Positions 1 through 7,309 of a DNA stretch of 9,129 nucleotides are shown here, piece after piece. The notes beneath the pieces were generated by a model. It saw only the letters and a list, made by a program, of their open reading frames with translations, was not told the DNA's origin and made no database searches. The stretch is from an uncultured Eubacteriales bacterium. Lineage in GTDB: Bacteria > Bacillota > Clostridia > Christensenellales > Aristaeellaceae. The stretch covers positions 1-9,129 of the forward strand of contig CADBNX010000541.1 of NCBI GenBank assembly GCA_902796115.1, in the 5' to 3' direction. Within the stretch, counting starts at the first letter, position 1. The number at the start of each line of letters is the position of its first letter. The position numbers and the translations under genes are program-made.

Positions 1-1584
1 AAAAACGGCAGGATTTCCGCGGGAGATATCGCGTTTCGCCTGGCTCCGCGGCTGAACGCGGCCGGACGTATGGAAAATGCCGTACTCGCGCTGAAGCTGC
101 TTTCAGCAAAAGACGCGCAGACCGCTCAGAAAGCGGCGCAGAAACTGGAAGAGATCAACGCTGCGCGCAGGAACGCCGAGGAAGACGTGATCCGCAGGGC
201 GGAAGAACAGGTGCGCGGGATGGATCTGACAAAGCTCAGGTGCATCGTCGTGCAGGGAGAAGGATGGGACAGCGGAGTCGTGGGGCTTGCCGCCGGAAAA
301 CTCGCGGAAAAATACGCCTATCCCACAGTATGCCTTTCGGAGAACGGCGAATATGCGACCGGTTCTGCCAGAAGCGCCTGCGATATTGATCTGTACGCCG
401 CGCTGAAAACCTGTGAAGATCTGTTTCTGCGCTTCGGCGGGCACAGACAGGCGGCAGGCCTGACGATGCGGGCAAAGGATACTGACGTGTTCCGGGAGAG
501 GCTGAGCCTGGCTGTCGAAAATCAGCTTGCGGGACGCGATCTGCGGCCTGCCGCGTACTATGACCTGGAGATGGAGCTTTCGGAACTGACCCCTGAGATG
601 ATCGAACAAATGGAGATGCTGGAACCTTTCGGGATGGAGAACCCGGAACCCAGGTTCCTTTTTTCGGACTGCGAAATGGTCACGTGCAGGGCAGTGGGGA
701 AGAACGCCGCCCATCTGAAATGCGGCTTTTCAAAAAACGGTCAGGTTCGGGACGGAATATGGTTTTCGCACGGGGAATGGGAAAGCTTTCCCTGCGGGAA
801 AGTGGATGTGATTGCCGTTCCGACTCTGAATGTTTTCGGTGGGAGAATAAAGGCCGAGTGCATGGTTTCGGATCTCCGGATCCGGCCGGATACGCTTGCC
901 GTTGATCCCGAACGTGAGACGGACGCGCTTTTGCAGGATATGAAGCATGCCGTGTCGAAAAGATACGCCGGCAAAGCGGTGGGGGAACGCTTCGCTTTGC
1001 CGCCGGAATCGTGGCTGAAGGAAAAACGGGGCACGCTGCTGTTTTGCAGAAAACGGGAGACAGCGCTGCGATGCCGCAGGGAAACCCTTCTGCCCCTTGA
1101 ACTGGAAGGCGCATCCGATCCCAGGGCTTACAGCTGCGTTTCGCTTTACGCGAGCGCGTGCAGGGTATCTCCGAATTACAGCCGCATCTGGCTGTGCGAC
1201 GGAGGGGCTTTCGATTCCGAAGAAGCGGTTTTTCGGGAACGCTGCCGGAATGCTGAAATCGGAAGCGGTTCAGGGAGAGGAAGCGAGGAGTTCCTTGCGG
1301 CAATCCGACCCGGAACGAACCCCGACGAAGCCCTTCAGATTATGCGGCAATTGTACCGTATCCTGCGTGCCGGTGAAACGTCGGACCGCAGCCTGATCGC
1401 CCAAACGCTTTCGCTTTCAGAGGTTCAGCTTGAAACAGCCCTGTGTGTGCTTGAAGAAATGGGGGTTCTTCGCTTTGAAGGGGAGAATCGGATTCCACGG
1501 CTGACCGAAAAAAAGAAAGCGGATGTTGATTTTGCTCATACGGTATGGAGAAAGCAGCTGTATCCTGATTTCGGAACGGGCTGA
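1..1584 (+). CDS. recJ: Single-stranded-DNA-specific exonuclease RecJ, 3' part (N-terminus outside window)
   Basis: RecJ is a 5'-to-3' exonuclease on single-stranded DNA that acts in recombinational and mismatch repair in the cytoplasm. The frame is open from base 1, so the ATG at 70 is internal: upstream codons already encode the family motif APRLNAAGRM (about 46-75). The visible 527 residues lack the N-terminal DHH catalytic motifs, which must lie upstream. The DHHA1 domain is clear: GWDSGVVGLAAGKL near 265-303 and the nucleic-acid-binding GGHRQAAG motif at 436-459. An OB-fold region follows, with LEPFGMENPEP near 619-651. The last roughly 220 residues are a poorly conserved C-terminal extension, as in other Firmicutes RecJ, and end in a possible winged-helix-like segment (about 1330-1480). 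The stop is TGA at 1582-1584. rel begins 55 nt downstream, matching the Firmicutes recJ-rel neighbourhood. Family assignment is firm; function of the extension is not known to me. Confidence 0.95.
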   Translation, partial: KNGRISAGDIAFRLAPRLNAAGRMENAVLALKLLSAKDAQTAQKAAQKLEEINAARRNAEEDVIRRAEEQVRGMDLTKLRCIVVQGEGWDSGVVGLAAGKLAEKYAYPTVCLSENGEYATGSARSACDIDLYAALKTCEDLFLRFGGHRQAAGLTMRAKDTDVFRERLSLAVENQLAGRDLRPAAYYDLEMELSELTPEMIEQMEMLEPFGMENPEPRFLFSDCEMVTCRAVGKNAAHLKCGFSKNGQVRDGIWFSHGEWESFPCGKVDVIAVPTLNVFGGRIKAECMVSDLRIRPDTLAVDPERETDALLQDMKHAVSKRYAGKAVGERFALPPESWLKEKRGTLLFCRKRETALRCRRETLLPLELEGASDPRAYSCVSLYASACRVSPNYSRIWLCDGGAFDSEEAVFRERCRNAEIGSGSGRGSEEFLAAIRPGTNPDEALQIMRQLYRILRAGETSDRSLIAQTLSLSEVQLETALCVLEEMGVLRFEGENRIPRLTEKKKADVDFAHTVWRKQLYPDFGTG

Positions 1585-1626
1585 ACGCGCAGACACAGGA
1601 AAGCTATTCAATCGGATCAAGCAAAG

Positions 1627-1633
1627 AAGGAGG
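1627..1633 (+). promoter_or_regulatory. Ribosome binding site that fixes the rel start
   Basis: AAGGAGG lies 6 nt before the ATG at 1640. The rel frame stays open upstream to an ATG at 1523, which would add 39 residues overlapping the end of recJ. Those residues resemble no Rel N-terminus, and I see no comparable site before 1523. This binding site therefore supports 1640 as the true start. Confidence 0.85.
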
Positions 1634-1639
1634 CCGCAG

Positions 1640-3829
1640 ATGGCATATTCCGCGTTTGAGTGTCTGACGCTTGAGCAGCTGGTAGAACGTGTTGAAAACG
1701 GTTATACCGGCGGCGGGAAGCTGATCACAAAAGCATATGACTTTGCGGAGAAGGCGCACAGCGGGCAAAAGCGCAAAAGCGGGGAGCCCTACATCATTCA
1801 TCCGCTTTTTGTGGCGTCCATCATCACCGAGCTGATGATCGATCCTCCGACCATCGCCGCAGCCATCCTGCACGATACCGTGGAAGACTGCGAAGGCGTG
1901 ACAGTCGAAATGATCGAGGCGGATTTCGGGGAAGAAGTCGCACGGCTTGTGGACGGAGTCACAAAGCTGCAGCGCCTCAATTTTGCGGACAGGGAAGAGC
2001 AGCAGGCGGAAAGCCTCCGGAAAATGATCATTGCCATGAGCCGGGATATCCGTGTGGTGCTGATCAAGCTGGCAGACCGCCTGCACAACATGCTGACCCT
2101 CAGCTTTCAGCCGAAGGACCGCCAGGTTTCCATCTCGCGGGAGACGCTTGATATATATGCTCCGCTTGCTCACAGGCTCGGCATGTATTCCATCAAACAG
2201 GAACTGGAGGATCTGGCGCTGCGCTACATCGATCCGGAGGGATATAAGAATGTGGCGCAGAAGGTGGGCATGAAGCGTGCCGAACGGGAAGAAAACATCA
2301 AGCTGGTCATATCCGAGCTTTCCGCGAAGCTGGACGAAGCCGGAATCCGTTACGATATCGACGGCCGGCCCAAGCATCTGTACTCCATTTATCGGAAAAT
2401 GGTCATACAGAACAAGCCTTTTGAGCAGATCTATGATCTGATCGCGATCCGGGTAATCGTGAACACGATTCCGGACTGCTATGCGGTGCTCGGCATCGTC
2501 CATACGCTCTGGAACCAGGTGCCCGGACGATTCAAGGATTATATATCGGTCCCGAAGGCCAATATGTACCGTTCTCTTCATACCACGGTGATCGGCGGCC
2601 GGAAAATCCCGTTTCCGTTCGAAATCCAGATCAGGACCTGGGAAATGCACAAAGTGGCGGAATACGGCATCGCCGCGCACTGGCGCTACAAGGAAGGCAG
2701 CGGTGGAAACGATACCCTGGATGAAAAGTTATTCTGGCTCAGACAGATCCTGGACTGGCAATCCGAAACCAGGGGAAGCCATGAGTTTATCGACGGCCTG
2801 AAAACGGATCTGTTTTCAGAGGAGGTATTCCTGTTTACGCCCAAGGGCGACATCATTTCCATGCAGCGCGGCGCGACTCCGCTGGATTTTGCCTACCGCA
2901 TCCATTCCCATGTGGGAAACGCCTGCGTCGGCGCGAAGGTCAACGGGAAAATGGTGCCGCTGGATACGGAACTGAATACCGGGGACCGTGTTGAGATCCT
3001 GACTTCCTCCGCCTCGAAGGGTCCGAGCATGGACTGGCTCAATATTGTCAGGACCCAGCAGGCAAAAGCCAAGATCAAGCAGTTTTTCAAGCGGGAACTG
3101 CGCGGTGAAAACGTTGCCAAAGGGCGTGAATCCCTGGAGCGTGAAGCACACCGCCGCGGAGTAAAACTGGGAGACTATACCAAGCCCGAGTATTATGAAC
3201 CGCTGCTGAAAAAGTACATGTTCCAGGAACTGGACGATCTGTACGGCGCGATCGGTTACGGCGGCGTAGCTTCGGGTTACGTGCTGACGCGGCTGATGGA
3301 GGAAAAACTCCGGCACGATGAAAAAAACGCGCCGAAACTGCCGCCGGAGCTGCCGGAAGTCGGTGCCGCCCCGAAGAACGGAACACCGACGCACGGCGTA
3401 TATGTGGACGGCGCGCCCGATATGCTGGTGCGGTTTGCGCGCTGCTGCAACCCGGTGCCCGGCGACGACATCGTGGGTTACATCACCCGCGGACGCGGCG
3501 TCACGGTGCACAAAGCGGACTGCGTCAACGCGCTGCATTCCGAACCGGAACGCGCGATCCGGGTTTCCTGGGCGGATTCGAAGACGGAGAGCTTTGTTGC
3601 CAATATCCAGATCGTCTGTTACGATCACGCGAGCCTGCTGGGGGAGCTTTCCGTTTTCTTTGACGAAATGAAGATCCCGATGACGGCCATGTCGGTCCGG
3701 ATCAACAAAAACAAGACGGTCACCATTATCATGACGGTCAACGTCACGTCCAGGGTGCAGCTGGACGGTGCGATCACCAAGCTGCATACCCGCTCGGACG
3801 TGATTGAAGCGTACAGAAGCAACGCGTGA
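1640..3829 (+). CDS. relA: Bifunctional (p)ppGpp synthetase/hydrolase Rel (RelA/SpoT homologue)
   Basis: This 729-residue protein makes and degrades the alarmone (p)ppGpp and controls the stringent response, normally bound to ribosomes. Its length matches bifunctional Firmicutes Rel. The hydrolase HD domain is intact, with His54, the HDTVED motif at 78-83 and Asp146 in LADRLHNM. The synthetase domain has GRPKHLYSIYRKM at 242-254, RFKD at 297-300, Tyr310 in NMYRSLH, and EIQIRT at 328-333. The RxKD form (here RFKD) is typical of bifunctional Rel enzymes rather than synthetase-only RelA with ExDD. A TGS domain (about 396-455) keeps YRIHSH with His422. The Cys-containing zinc-finger-like domain has Cys602, Cys603 and Cys628. 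A C-terminal ACT/RRM domain spans about 651-729. All catalytic motifs are present, so both activities are expected. It lies between recJ and prfC; the usual Firmicutes neighbour apt is absent. It is called rel or relA in Firmicutes. Confidence 0.97.
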   Translation: MAYSAFECLTLEQLVERVENGYTGGGKLITKAYDFAEKAHSGQKRKSGEPYIIHPLFVASIITELMIDPPTIAAAILHDTVEDCEGVTVEMIEADFGEEVARLVDGVTKLQRLNFADREEQQAESLRKMIIAMSRDIRVVLIKLADRLHNMLTLSFQPKDRQVSISRETLDIYAPLAHRLGMYSIKQELEDLALRYIDPEGYKNVAQKVGMKRAEREENIKLVISELSAKLDEAGIRYDIDGRPKHLYSIYRKMVIQNKPFEQIYDLIAIRVIVNTIPDCYAVLGIVHTLWNQVPGRFKDYISVPKANMYRSLHTTVIGGRKIPFPFEIQIRTWEMHKVAEYGIAAHWRYKEGSGGNDTLDEKLFWLRQILDWQSETRGSHEFIDGLKTDLFSEEVFLFTPKGDIISMQRGATPLDFAYRIHSHVGNACVGAKVNGKMVPLDTELNTGDRVEILTSSASKGPSMDWLNIVRTQQAKAKIKQFFKRELRGENVAKGRESLEREAHRRGVKLGDYTKPEYYEPLLKKYMFQELDDLYGAIGYGGVASGYVLTRLMEEKLRHDEKNAPKLPPELPEVGAAPKNGTPTHGVYVDGAPDMLVRFARCCNPVPGDDIVGYITRGRGVTVHKADCVNALHSEPERAIRVSWADSKTESFVANIQIVCYDHASLLGELSVFFDEMKIPMTAMSVRINKNKTVTIIMTVNVTSRVQLDGAITKLHTRSDVIEAYRSNA

Positions 3830-3849
3830 GGGAAAGGAGCACCGAGAAA

Positions 3850-3867
3850 ATGTTGAGTCCCATCTGA
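3850..3867 (+). other. Possible five-codon leader reading frame, in frame with prfC
   Basis: In the 83-nt gap between rel and prfC, AAGGAG at 3834-3839 stands 10 nt before an ATG at 3850. The frame reads Met-Leu-Ser-Pro-Ile and stops at TGA (3865-3867), followed by C. The frame is the same as prfC. Between this TGA and the prfC ATG at 3913 there are 15 sense codons and no other stop. UGA followed by C is known as a weak termination context and is the one used in the prfB frameshift site. It may be a chance ORF: the odds of an in-frame open stretch this short are not low. The structure is visible in the sequence; translation and any regulatory role are inference. Confidence 0.25.
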
Positions 3868-3912
3868 CGGCTTCCGCGCAACTGGTCAGGACAAAAACGT
3901 GGAGGCATCGAT

Positions 3913-5508
3913 ATGAGTGAATTTATCAACGAAGTAAAACGCAGAAGAACTTTTGCGATCATCAGCCATCCGGACGCCGGAAAGACGACACTGACCGAAA
4001 AGCTGCTGCTGTACGGAGGCGCGATCCGCCAGGCCGGATCTGTCAAAGCACGGCGCGCGGAGAGGCACGCGACGAGCGACTGGATGGAAATCGAAAAACA
4101 GCGCGGTATTTCCGTGACTTCATCCGCCATGCAGTTTTCCTTTGACGGATATCAGATCAACATCCTGGATACGCCGGGCCATCAGGACTTTTCCGAGGAC
4201 ACTTACCGGGTGCTGGTCGCGGCGGACAGTGCCGTGATGCTGATCGACGCGGCGCGCGGCGTGGAGGAACAGACCGTAAAGCTTTTTAAGGTATGCCGCA
4301 TGCGGGGAATCCCGATTTTTACATTTGTCAATAAAATGGACCGCGCGGCGCGTGATCCGTTTGAACTGATGGAAGAAATCGAAAAAGTGCTGGGGATCCA
4401 CGCGTGTCCCGTAAACTGGCCGATCGGCGTGGACGGCGATTTTCAGGGCGTGTACCACCGGGACGAAAAAAGCGTGGAGTTGTATTCCGGAAGCGAGCAT
4501 GGGAAAGTGCGCGCCAGGAAAACCGTGATCGCGCTGGACGACCCGGCTGTGGAGACGGCGCTTGAAGGGCATTATCTGAAACGCCTGCATGACGAGATCG
4601 AGCTGCTGGATGAGGCCGGAGACGCCTTTGACCTTGAAGCGGTGCGGCGCGGGGAACTGACCCCGATGTTCTTTGGCAGCGCAATCACGAATTTCGGTGT
4701 GGAGCCGTTCCTGTACCGATTCCTGCGCTATACGCTCCCGCCTACGCCCCGAAACAGCGACGCAGGGGAAATCAATCCGGAAGAAAAGGATTTTTCCGGC
4801 TTCATCTTCAAAATCCAGGCGAATATGAACCCGGCGCACCGTGACAGGCTGGCTTTCCTTCGCGTGGTCAGCGGTGTGTTTGAAAAAGGGATGTCCGTAT
4901 GGCATTCGGGTACGGATAAGGTGATTCAGGTGAAACAGCCGCAGCAGTTCATGGCGGATGAACGCGAAGGGGTAGAGTGCGCCTATCCGGGGGATATTAT
5001 CGGACTGTTTGATCCGGGCATCTATCATCTGGGAGATACTCTCTCCGCAGGACGGCATTTCCGTTTCGATAAGATTCCGGTATTCGCGCCGGAGCGCTTT
5101 GCGCGCGTGCGGCCTGTGGATTCGATGAAACGGAAGCAGTTTGTGAAAGGCATAACCCAACTGAGCGAGGAAGGCGCGATTCAGACTTTCCGGCGCGGAG
5201 ACCGCGGACTGGAGGAGTTTCTCGTGGGCGTGGTCGGCGAACTGCAGTTTGACGTGCTGACCTACCGCCTTCGTTCCGAGTATGGCGTTGAACTGAGCAT
5301 GGACCGGCTGAATTACAGGTTTGTACGCTGGATCGCGGAAAGCAGGGGGCAGCCCGAAGATCTGCAGCTCACATCAACCTCCGGCCGGGGCTGGGATGAA
5401 CAGGGGCGTAACGTATTGTTTTTTGAAAACGACTGGTCCATCCGTCTTGCCGAGGAAAAGAACCGGGGTCTGAAACTGACGGATATCGCGCCGAGAGAAA
5501 CAGAATAA
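3913..5508 (+). CDS. prfC: Peptide chain release factor 3 (RF3)
   Basis: RF3 is the ribosome-dependent GTPase that helps remove RF1 or RF2 after peptide release. The 531 residues match the usual length of about 530. The G domain is complete: P-loop SHPDAGKTT at 18-26, switch region EKQRGIS, DTPGH at 86-90, NKMD at 140-143, and G5-like SAI at 256-258. Domain II follows, with the family signature FKIQANMNPAHRDR near 4807-4848. The RF3-specific C-terminal domain carries QLSEEGA and GVVGELQFDV. The start is supported by GGAGG at 3901-3905, 7 nt upstream, and by the FINEVKRRRTFAIISHP N-terminus that aligns with known RF3. It lies 83 nt after rel and 66 nt before the ACT gene, with no terminator seen on either side. 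RF3 is absent from some Bacillota such as Bacillus subtilis but present in many Clostridia, and its place directly after rel is less usual. Confidence 0.97.
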   Translation: MSEFINEVKRRRTFAIISHPDAGKTTLTEKLLLYGGAIRQAGSVKARRAERHATSDWMEIEKQRGISVTSSAMQFSFDGYQINILDTPGHQDFSEDTYRVLVAADSAVMLIDAARGVEEQTVKLFKVCRMRGIPIFTFVNKMDRAARDPFELMEEIEKVLGIHACPVNWPIGVDGDFQGVYHRDEKSVELYSGSEHGKVRARKTVIALDDPAVETALEGHYLKRLHDEIELLDEAGDAFDLEAVRRGELTPMFFGSAITNFGVEPFLYRFLRYTLPPTPRNSDAGEINPEEKDFSGFIFKIQANMNPAHRDRLAFLRVVSGVFEKGMSVWHSGTDKVIQVKQPQQFMADEREGVECAYPGDIIGLFDPGIYHLGDTLSAGRHFRFDKIPVFAPERFARVRPVDSMKRKQFVKGITQLSEEGAIQTFRRGDRGLEEFLVGVVGELQFDVLTYRLRSEYGVELSMDRLNYRFVRWIAESRGQPEDLQLTSTSGRGWDEQGRNVLFFENDWSIRLAEEKNRGLKLTDIAPRETE

Positions 5509-5517
5509 GAACGATGG

Positions 5518-5549
5518 GGGCAGGAGAAGCGGCGAAGCTTTTCCTGCCC
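5518..5549 (+). promoter_or_regulatory. Strong intergenic hairpin between prfC and the ACT-domain gene
   Basis: Bases 5518-5530 pair with 5537-5549 in a 13-bp stem with a single G-U pair, around the six-base loop GGCGAA. It starts 10 nt after the prfC stop and ends 25 nt before the next ATG. No run of T follows on either strand, so it is not a standard intrinsic terminator. Likely roles are protecting the 3' end of the prfC message after cleavage, lowering read-through, or affecting initiation of the next gene. The stem is seen directly; the role is inferred. Confidence 0.6.
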
Positions 5550-5574
5550 GCCGCGGGAGGGATAAGAAAGCAAT

Positions 5575-5856
5575 ATGGAAACGATTTCAAAGGCGGTCGT
5601 AACGGTACTTGGTTTTGACAGCAAAGGAATCATCGCACGGGTTTCGAATGTGCTCTACCGTCACAACATCAATATTCTCGATATATCGCAGACGGTCATT
5701 TCCGGATACTTCAACATGATCATGCTCGTGGATATTTCAAGTCCGGACTGTCCTTTCCAGACCCTGAAGAACGAACTTGACGCGCTCGGCACGGAAATCC
5801 ACGTACAGATTCGCATTCAGAAGAGCGAGATCTTCGAAGCGATGCATCAGGTGTAA
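5575..5856 (+). CDS. ACT-domain protein, UPF0237 family
   Basis: This 93-residue protein is essentially a single ACT domain, the beta-alpha-beta fold that commonly binds amino acids or other small ligands. The start TISKAVVTVLGFDSKGIIARVSN has the typical first strand, Gly-containing ligand loop and helix, and is followed by NINILDISQTVISGYF and a second half ending near DALGTEIHVQIRIQ. Length and sequence match the UPF0237 family (Pfam ACT_6 type, related to the GcvR regulator domain). There is no fused DNA-binding or enzyme domain, so any regulation would be by interaction with a partner. The UPF0210 gene begins only 12 nt after its stop. These two families are neighbours in many bacteria, including streptococci, which suggests a shared task that is not known. 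The GGGAGG at 5555-5560 is 14 nt from the ATG, longer than ideal, so initiation may be modest. Ligand unknown. Confidence 0.92.
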   Translation: METISKAVVTVLGFDSKGIIARVSNVLYRHNINILDISQTVISGYFNMIMLVDISSPDCPFQTLKNELDALGTEIHVQIRIQKSEIFEAMHQV

Positions 5857-5868
5857 AGGAGCGCAGGT

Positions 5869-7221
5869 ATGCTGAACACATCGGAAATCATGCAGACACT
5901 GCGTATGATCGACCAGGAAAAACTGGACGTACGTACCATTACGATGGGCATTTCTTTGCTTGACACGGTCTGCGACGATGAAAAGCGGCTTGCGCAGCGC
6001 GTGTATGACCGGATCACCAGGCGCGCGGAGCGGCTCGTTCAGGTCGGGTGCGAAATCGAGCGCGATTTCGGCGTTCCGATCGTAAACAAACGCATCTCCG
6101 TAACGCCTGCCGCCCTGATCACGGGAGCGGTTTCATCCCCGATTCCCCTTGCGGAAGCGCTGGACCGGGCGGCAAAAGCGGTGGGTGTTGATTTTATCGG
6201 CGGATACACCGCTCTTGTGCACAAGGGAATGACGAAGGCGGACAGAAGACTCATCGAAAGCATCCCGGAAGCACTGTCACGAACGGATCTCCTCTGCGCG
6301 TCCGTCAACGTCGCGTCGACGCGCGCCGGCATCAATATGGATGCCGTGGAACTGTGCGGAAGCACGGTGAAGCATCTGGCAGAGAAAACCGCTTCGGGCG
6401 GCGGGATCGGCTGTGCAAAATTCGTGGTCTTCGCGAACGCGGTGGAAGATAATCCATTCATGGCCGGCGCGTTTTTCGGTACGGGAGAAGGAGAATGCGC
6501 GGTATCCGTCGGTGTCAGCGGCCCGGGCACCGTTAAGCACGCACTGGAGCAGGTGAAAGGCGCGCCGTTTGAACAGGTGGCGGAAACGGTCAAGCGCACC
6601 GCGTTCCGGATCACACGCATCGGACAGCTCGTCGCGCGCGAAGCATCGGAAAGACTGCAGGTGCCGTTCGGAATCGTAGACCTGAGTCTGGCCCCGACGC
6701 CGGCAGTCGGCGATTCCGTTGCGCATATCCTGGAAGAGATGGGCCTTGAAAAATGCGGGACCCACGGCTCTACCGCAGCGCTCGCGCTGCTGAACGACGC
6801 GGTAAAAAAGGGCGGCGTCATGGCGTCCTCTCAGGTGGGCGGACTGTCCGGCGCTTTTATTCCGCTCAGCGAGGATATCGGGATGATCGAGGCGGCCGAG
6901 TGCGGTGCGCTGACCATGGATAAGCTGGAGGCCATGACATGCGTCTGCTCCGTCGGGCTGGACATGATCGCGATCCCGGGTGACACTCCCGCGGAAACGA
7001 TCTCGGCGATCATTGCGGACGAAATGGCCATCGGCGTTATCAATACGAAAACAACAGCGGTCAGAGTGATCCCCGCACCGGGCAAGAAGGTCGGCGACAG
7101 GGTAGAGTTCGGCGGATTGCTGGGACACGCTCCGGTCATTCCGGTGCATCCGTTTTCTTCGGCTGATTTCATTCATCGTGGAGGCAGGATTCCGGCACCG
7201 CTGAACAGTTTGAAAAATTAA
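5869..7221 (+). CDS. UPF0210 / DUF711 family protein ('PFL family'), function unknown
   Basis: This 450-residue protein is a full-length member of the UPF0210 (DUF711) family, called PFL-like because of structural resemblance to pyruvate formate-lyase-type barrels. No reaction is established to my knowledge. Conserved family stretches are all present: DIRTITMGISLLD-like VRTITMGISLLD near the N-terminus, IVNKRISVTP, VGVDFIGGYTALV, FANAVEDNPFMAGAF, VGVSGPGTVKHALE, IVDLSLAPTPAVGDSVA, GTHGSTAALALLNDAVKKGGVMA, QVGGLSGAFIP and the C-terminal DFIHRGGRIPAP. It shows no signal peptide or membrane segment, so it should be cytoplasmic. The AAAGGAG ribosome site (5855-5861) overlaps the stop codon of the ACT gene and lies 7 nt before the ATG, so translation is probably coupled. 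A partnership in which the ACT protein senses a ligand for this protein is plausible but untested. No terminator follows the TAA. Confidence 0.93.
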   Translation: MLNTSEIMQTLRMIDQEKLDVRTITMGISLLDTVCDDEKRLAQRVYDRITRRAERLVQVGCEIERDFGVPIVNKRISVTPAALITGAVSSPIPLAEALDRAAKAVGVDFIGGYTALVHKGMTKADRRLIESIPEALSRTDLLCASVNVASTRAGINMDAVELCGSTVKHLAEKTASGGGIGCAKFVVFANAVEDNPFMAGAFFGTGEGECAVSVGVSGPGTVKHALEQVKGAPFEQVAETVKRTAFRITRIGQLVAREASERLQVPFGIVDLSLAPTPAVGDSVAHILEEMGLEKCGTHGSTAALALLNDAVKKGGVMASSQVGGLSGAFIPLSEDIGMIEAAECGALTMDKLEAMTCVCSVGLDMIAIPGDTPAETISAIIADEMAIGVINTKTTAVRVIPAPGKKVGDRVEFGGLLGHAPVIPVHPFSSADFIHRGGRIPAPLNSLKN

Positions 7222-7233
7222 TTCAGAAAAAGG

Positions 7234-7269
7234 AAGAAAATTACGCATTTTCGCGTTATAATAGTATCA
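7234..7269 (+). promoter_or_regulatory. Candidate vegetative promoter with a perfect -10 box
   Basis: TATAAT occurs at 7257-7262, in the 88-nt gap after the UPF0210 gene, which is AT-richer than its surroundings. The -35 region at the right spacing (7234-7239, AAGAAA) is poor, and there is no extended -10 TG. Transcription would start near 7269 and leave a 5' leader of about 40 nt before the exported-protein gene. The weak -35 suggests low basal activity or help from an activator. Confidence 0.5.
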
Positions 7270-7271
7270 GT

Positions 7272-7288
7272 GCTTCCGGAAAGGAAGC
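7272..7288 (+). promoter_or_regulatory. Short hairpin at the predicted 5' end of the transcript
   Basis: GCTTCC (7272-7277) pairs with GGAAGC (7283-7288) around the five-base loop GGAAA. If transcription starts about 7 nt after the TATAAT box, the stem begins within a few bases of the RNA 5' end, a place where hairpins are known to protect messages from decay. It has no T-run and is 11 nt before the ribosome site, so it neither terminates nor hides that site. The role is inference. Confidence 0.4.
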
Positions 7289-7309
7289 GGATGAGAGATG
7301 GAGGGAGCC

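Noticed and set aside
1523..1639. 39-residue N-terminal extension of Rel starting at ATG 1523
   Set aside because: It overlaps the recJ coding end and does not resemble Rel, while AAGGAGG stands 6 nt before ATG 1640.
1604..2680. 358-codon open frame on the - strand within rel
   Set aside because: It is antisense to conserved Rel catalytic domains, and its translation has no recognisable family motif. Long antisense frames are common in GC-rich coding DNA.
4183..4185. Gln after DTPGH in RF3, where E. coli has Glu
   Set aside because: To my recollection DTPGHQDF occurs in many RF3 proteins and the catalytic His is kept, so it does not suggest altered function.
4120..5160. 346-codon open frame on the - strand within prfC
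   Set aside because: It is antisense to conserved RF3 sequence and gives a His/Arg-rich translation with no domain pattern.
5518..5549. Intrinsic terminator after prfC
   Set aside because: The stem is strong but no T-run follows on either strand, so it was listed as a hairpin of unknown role.
6277..7248. 323-codon open frame on the - strand within the UPF0210 gene
   Set aside because: It mirrors a highly conserved + strand gene, and its composition is typical of an antisense shadow.
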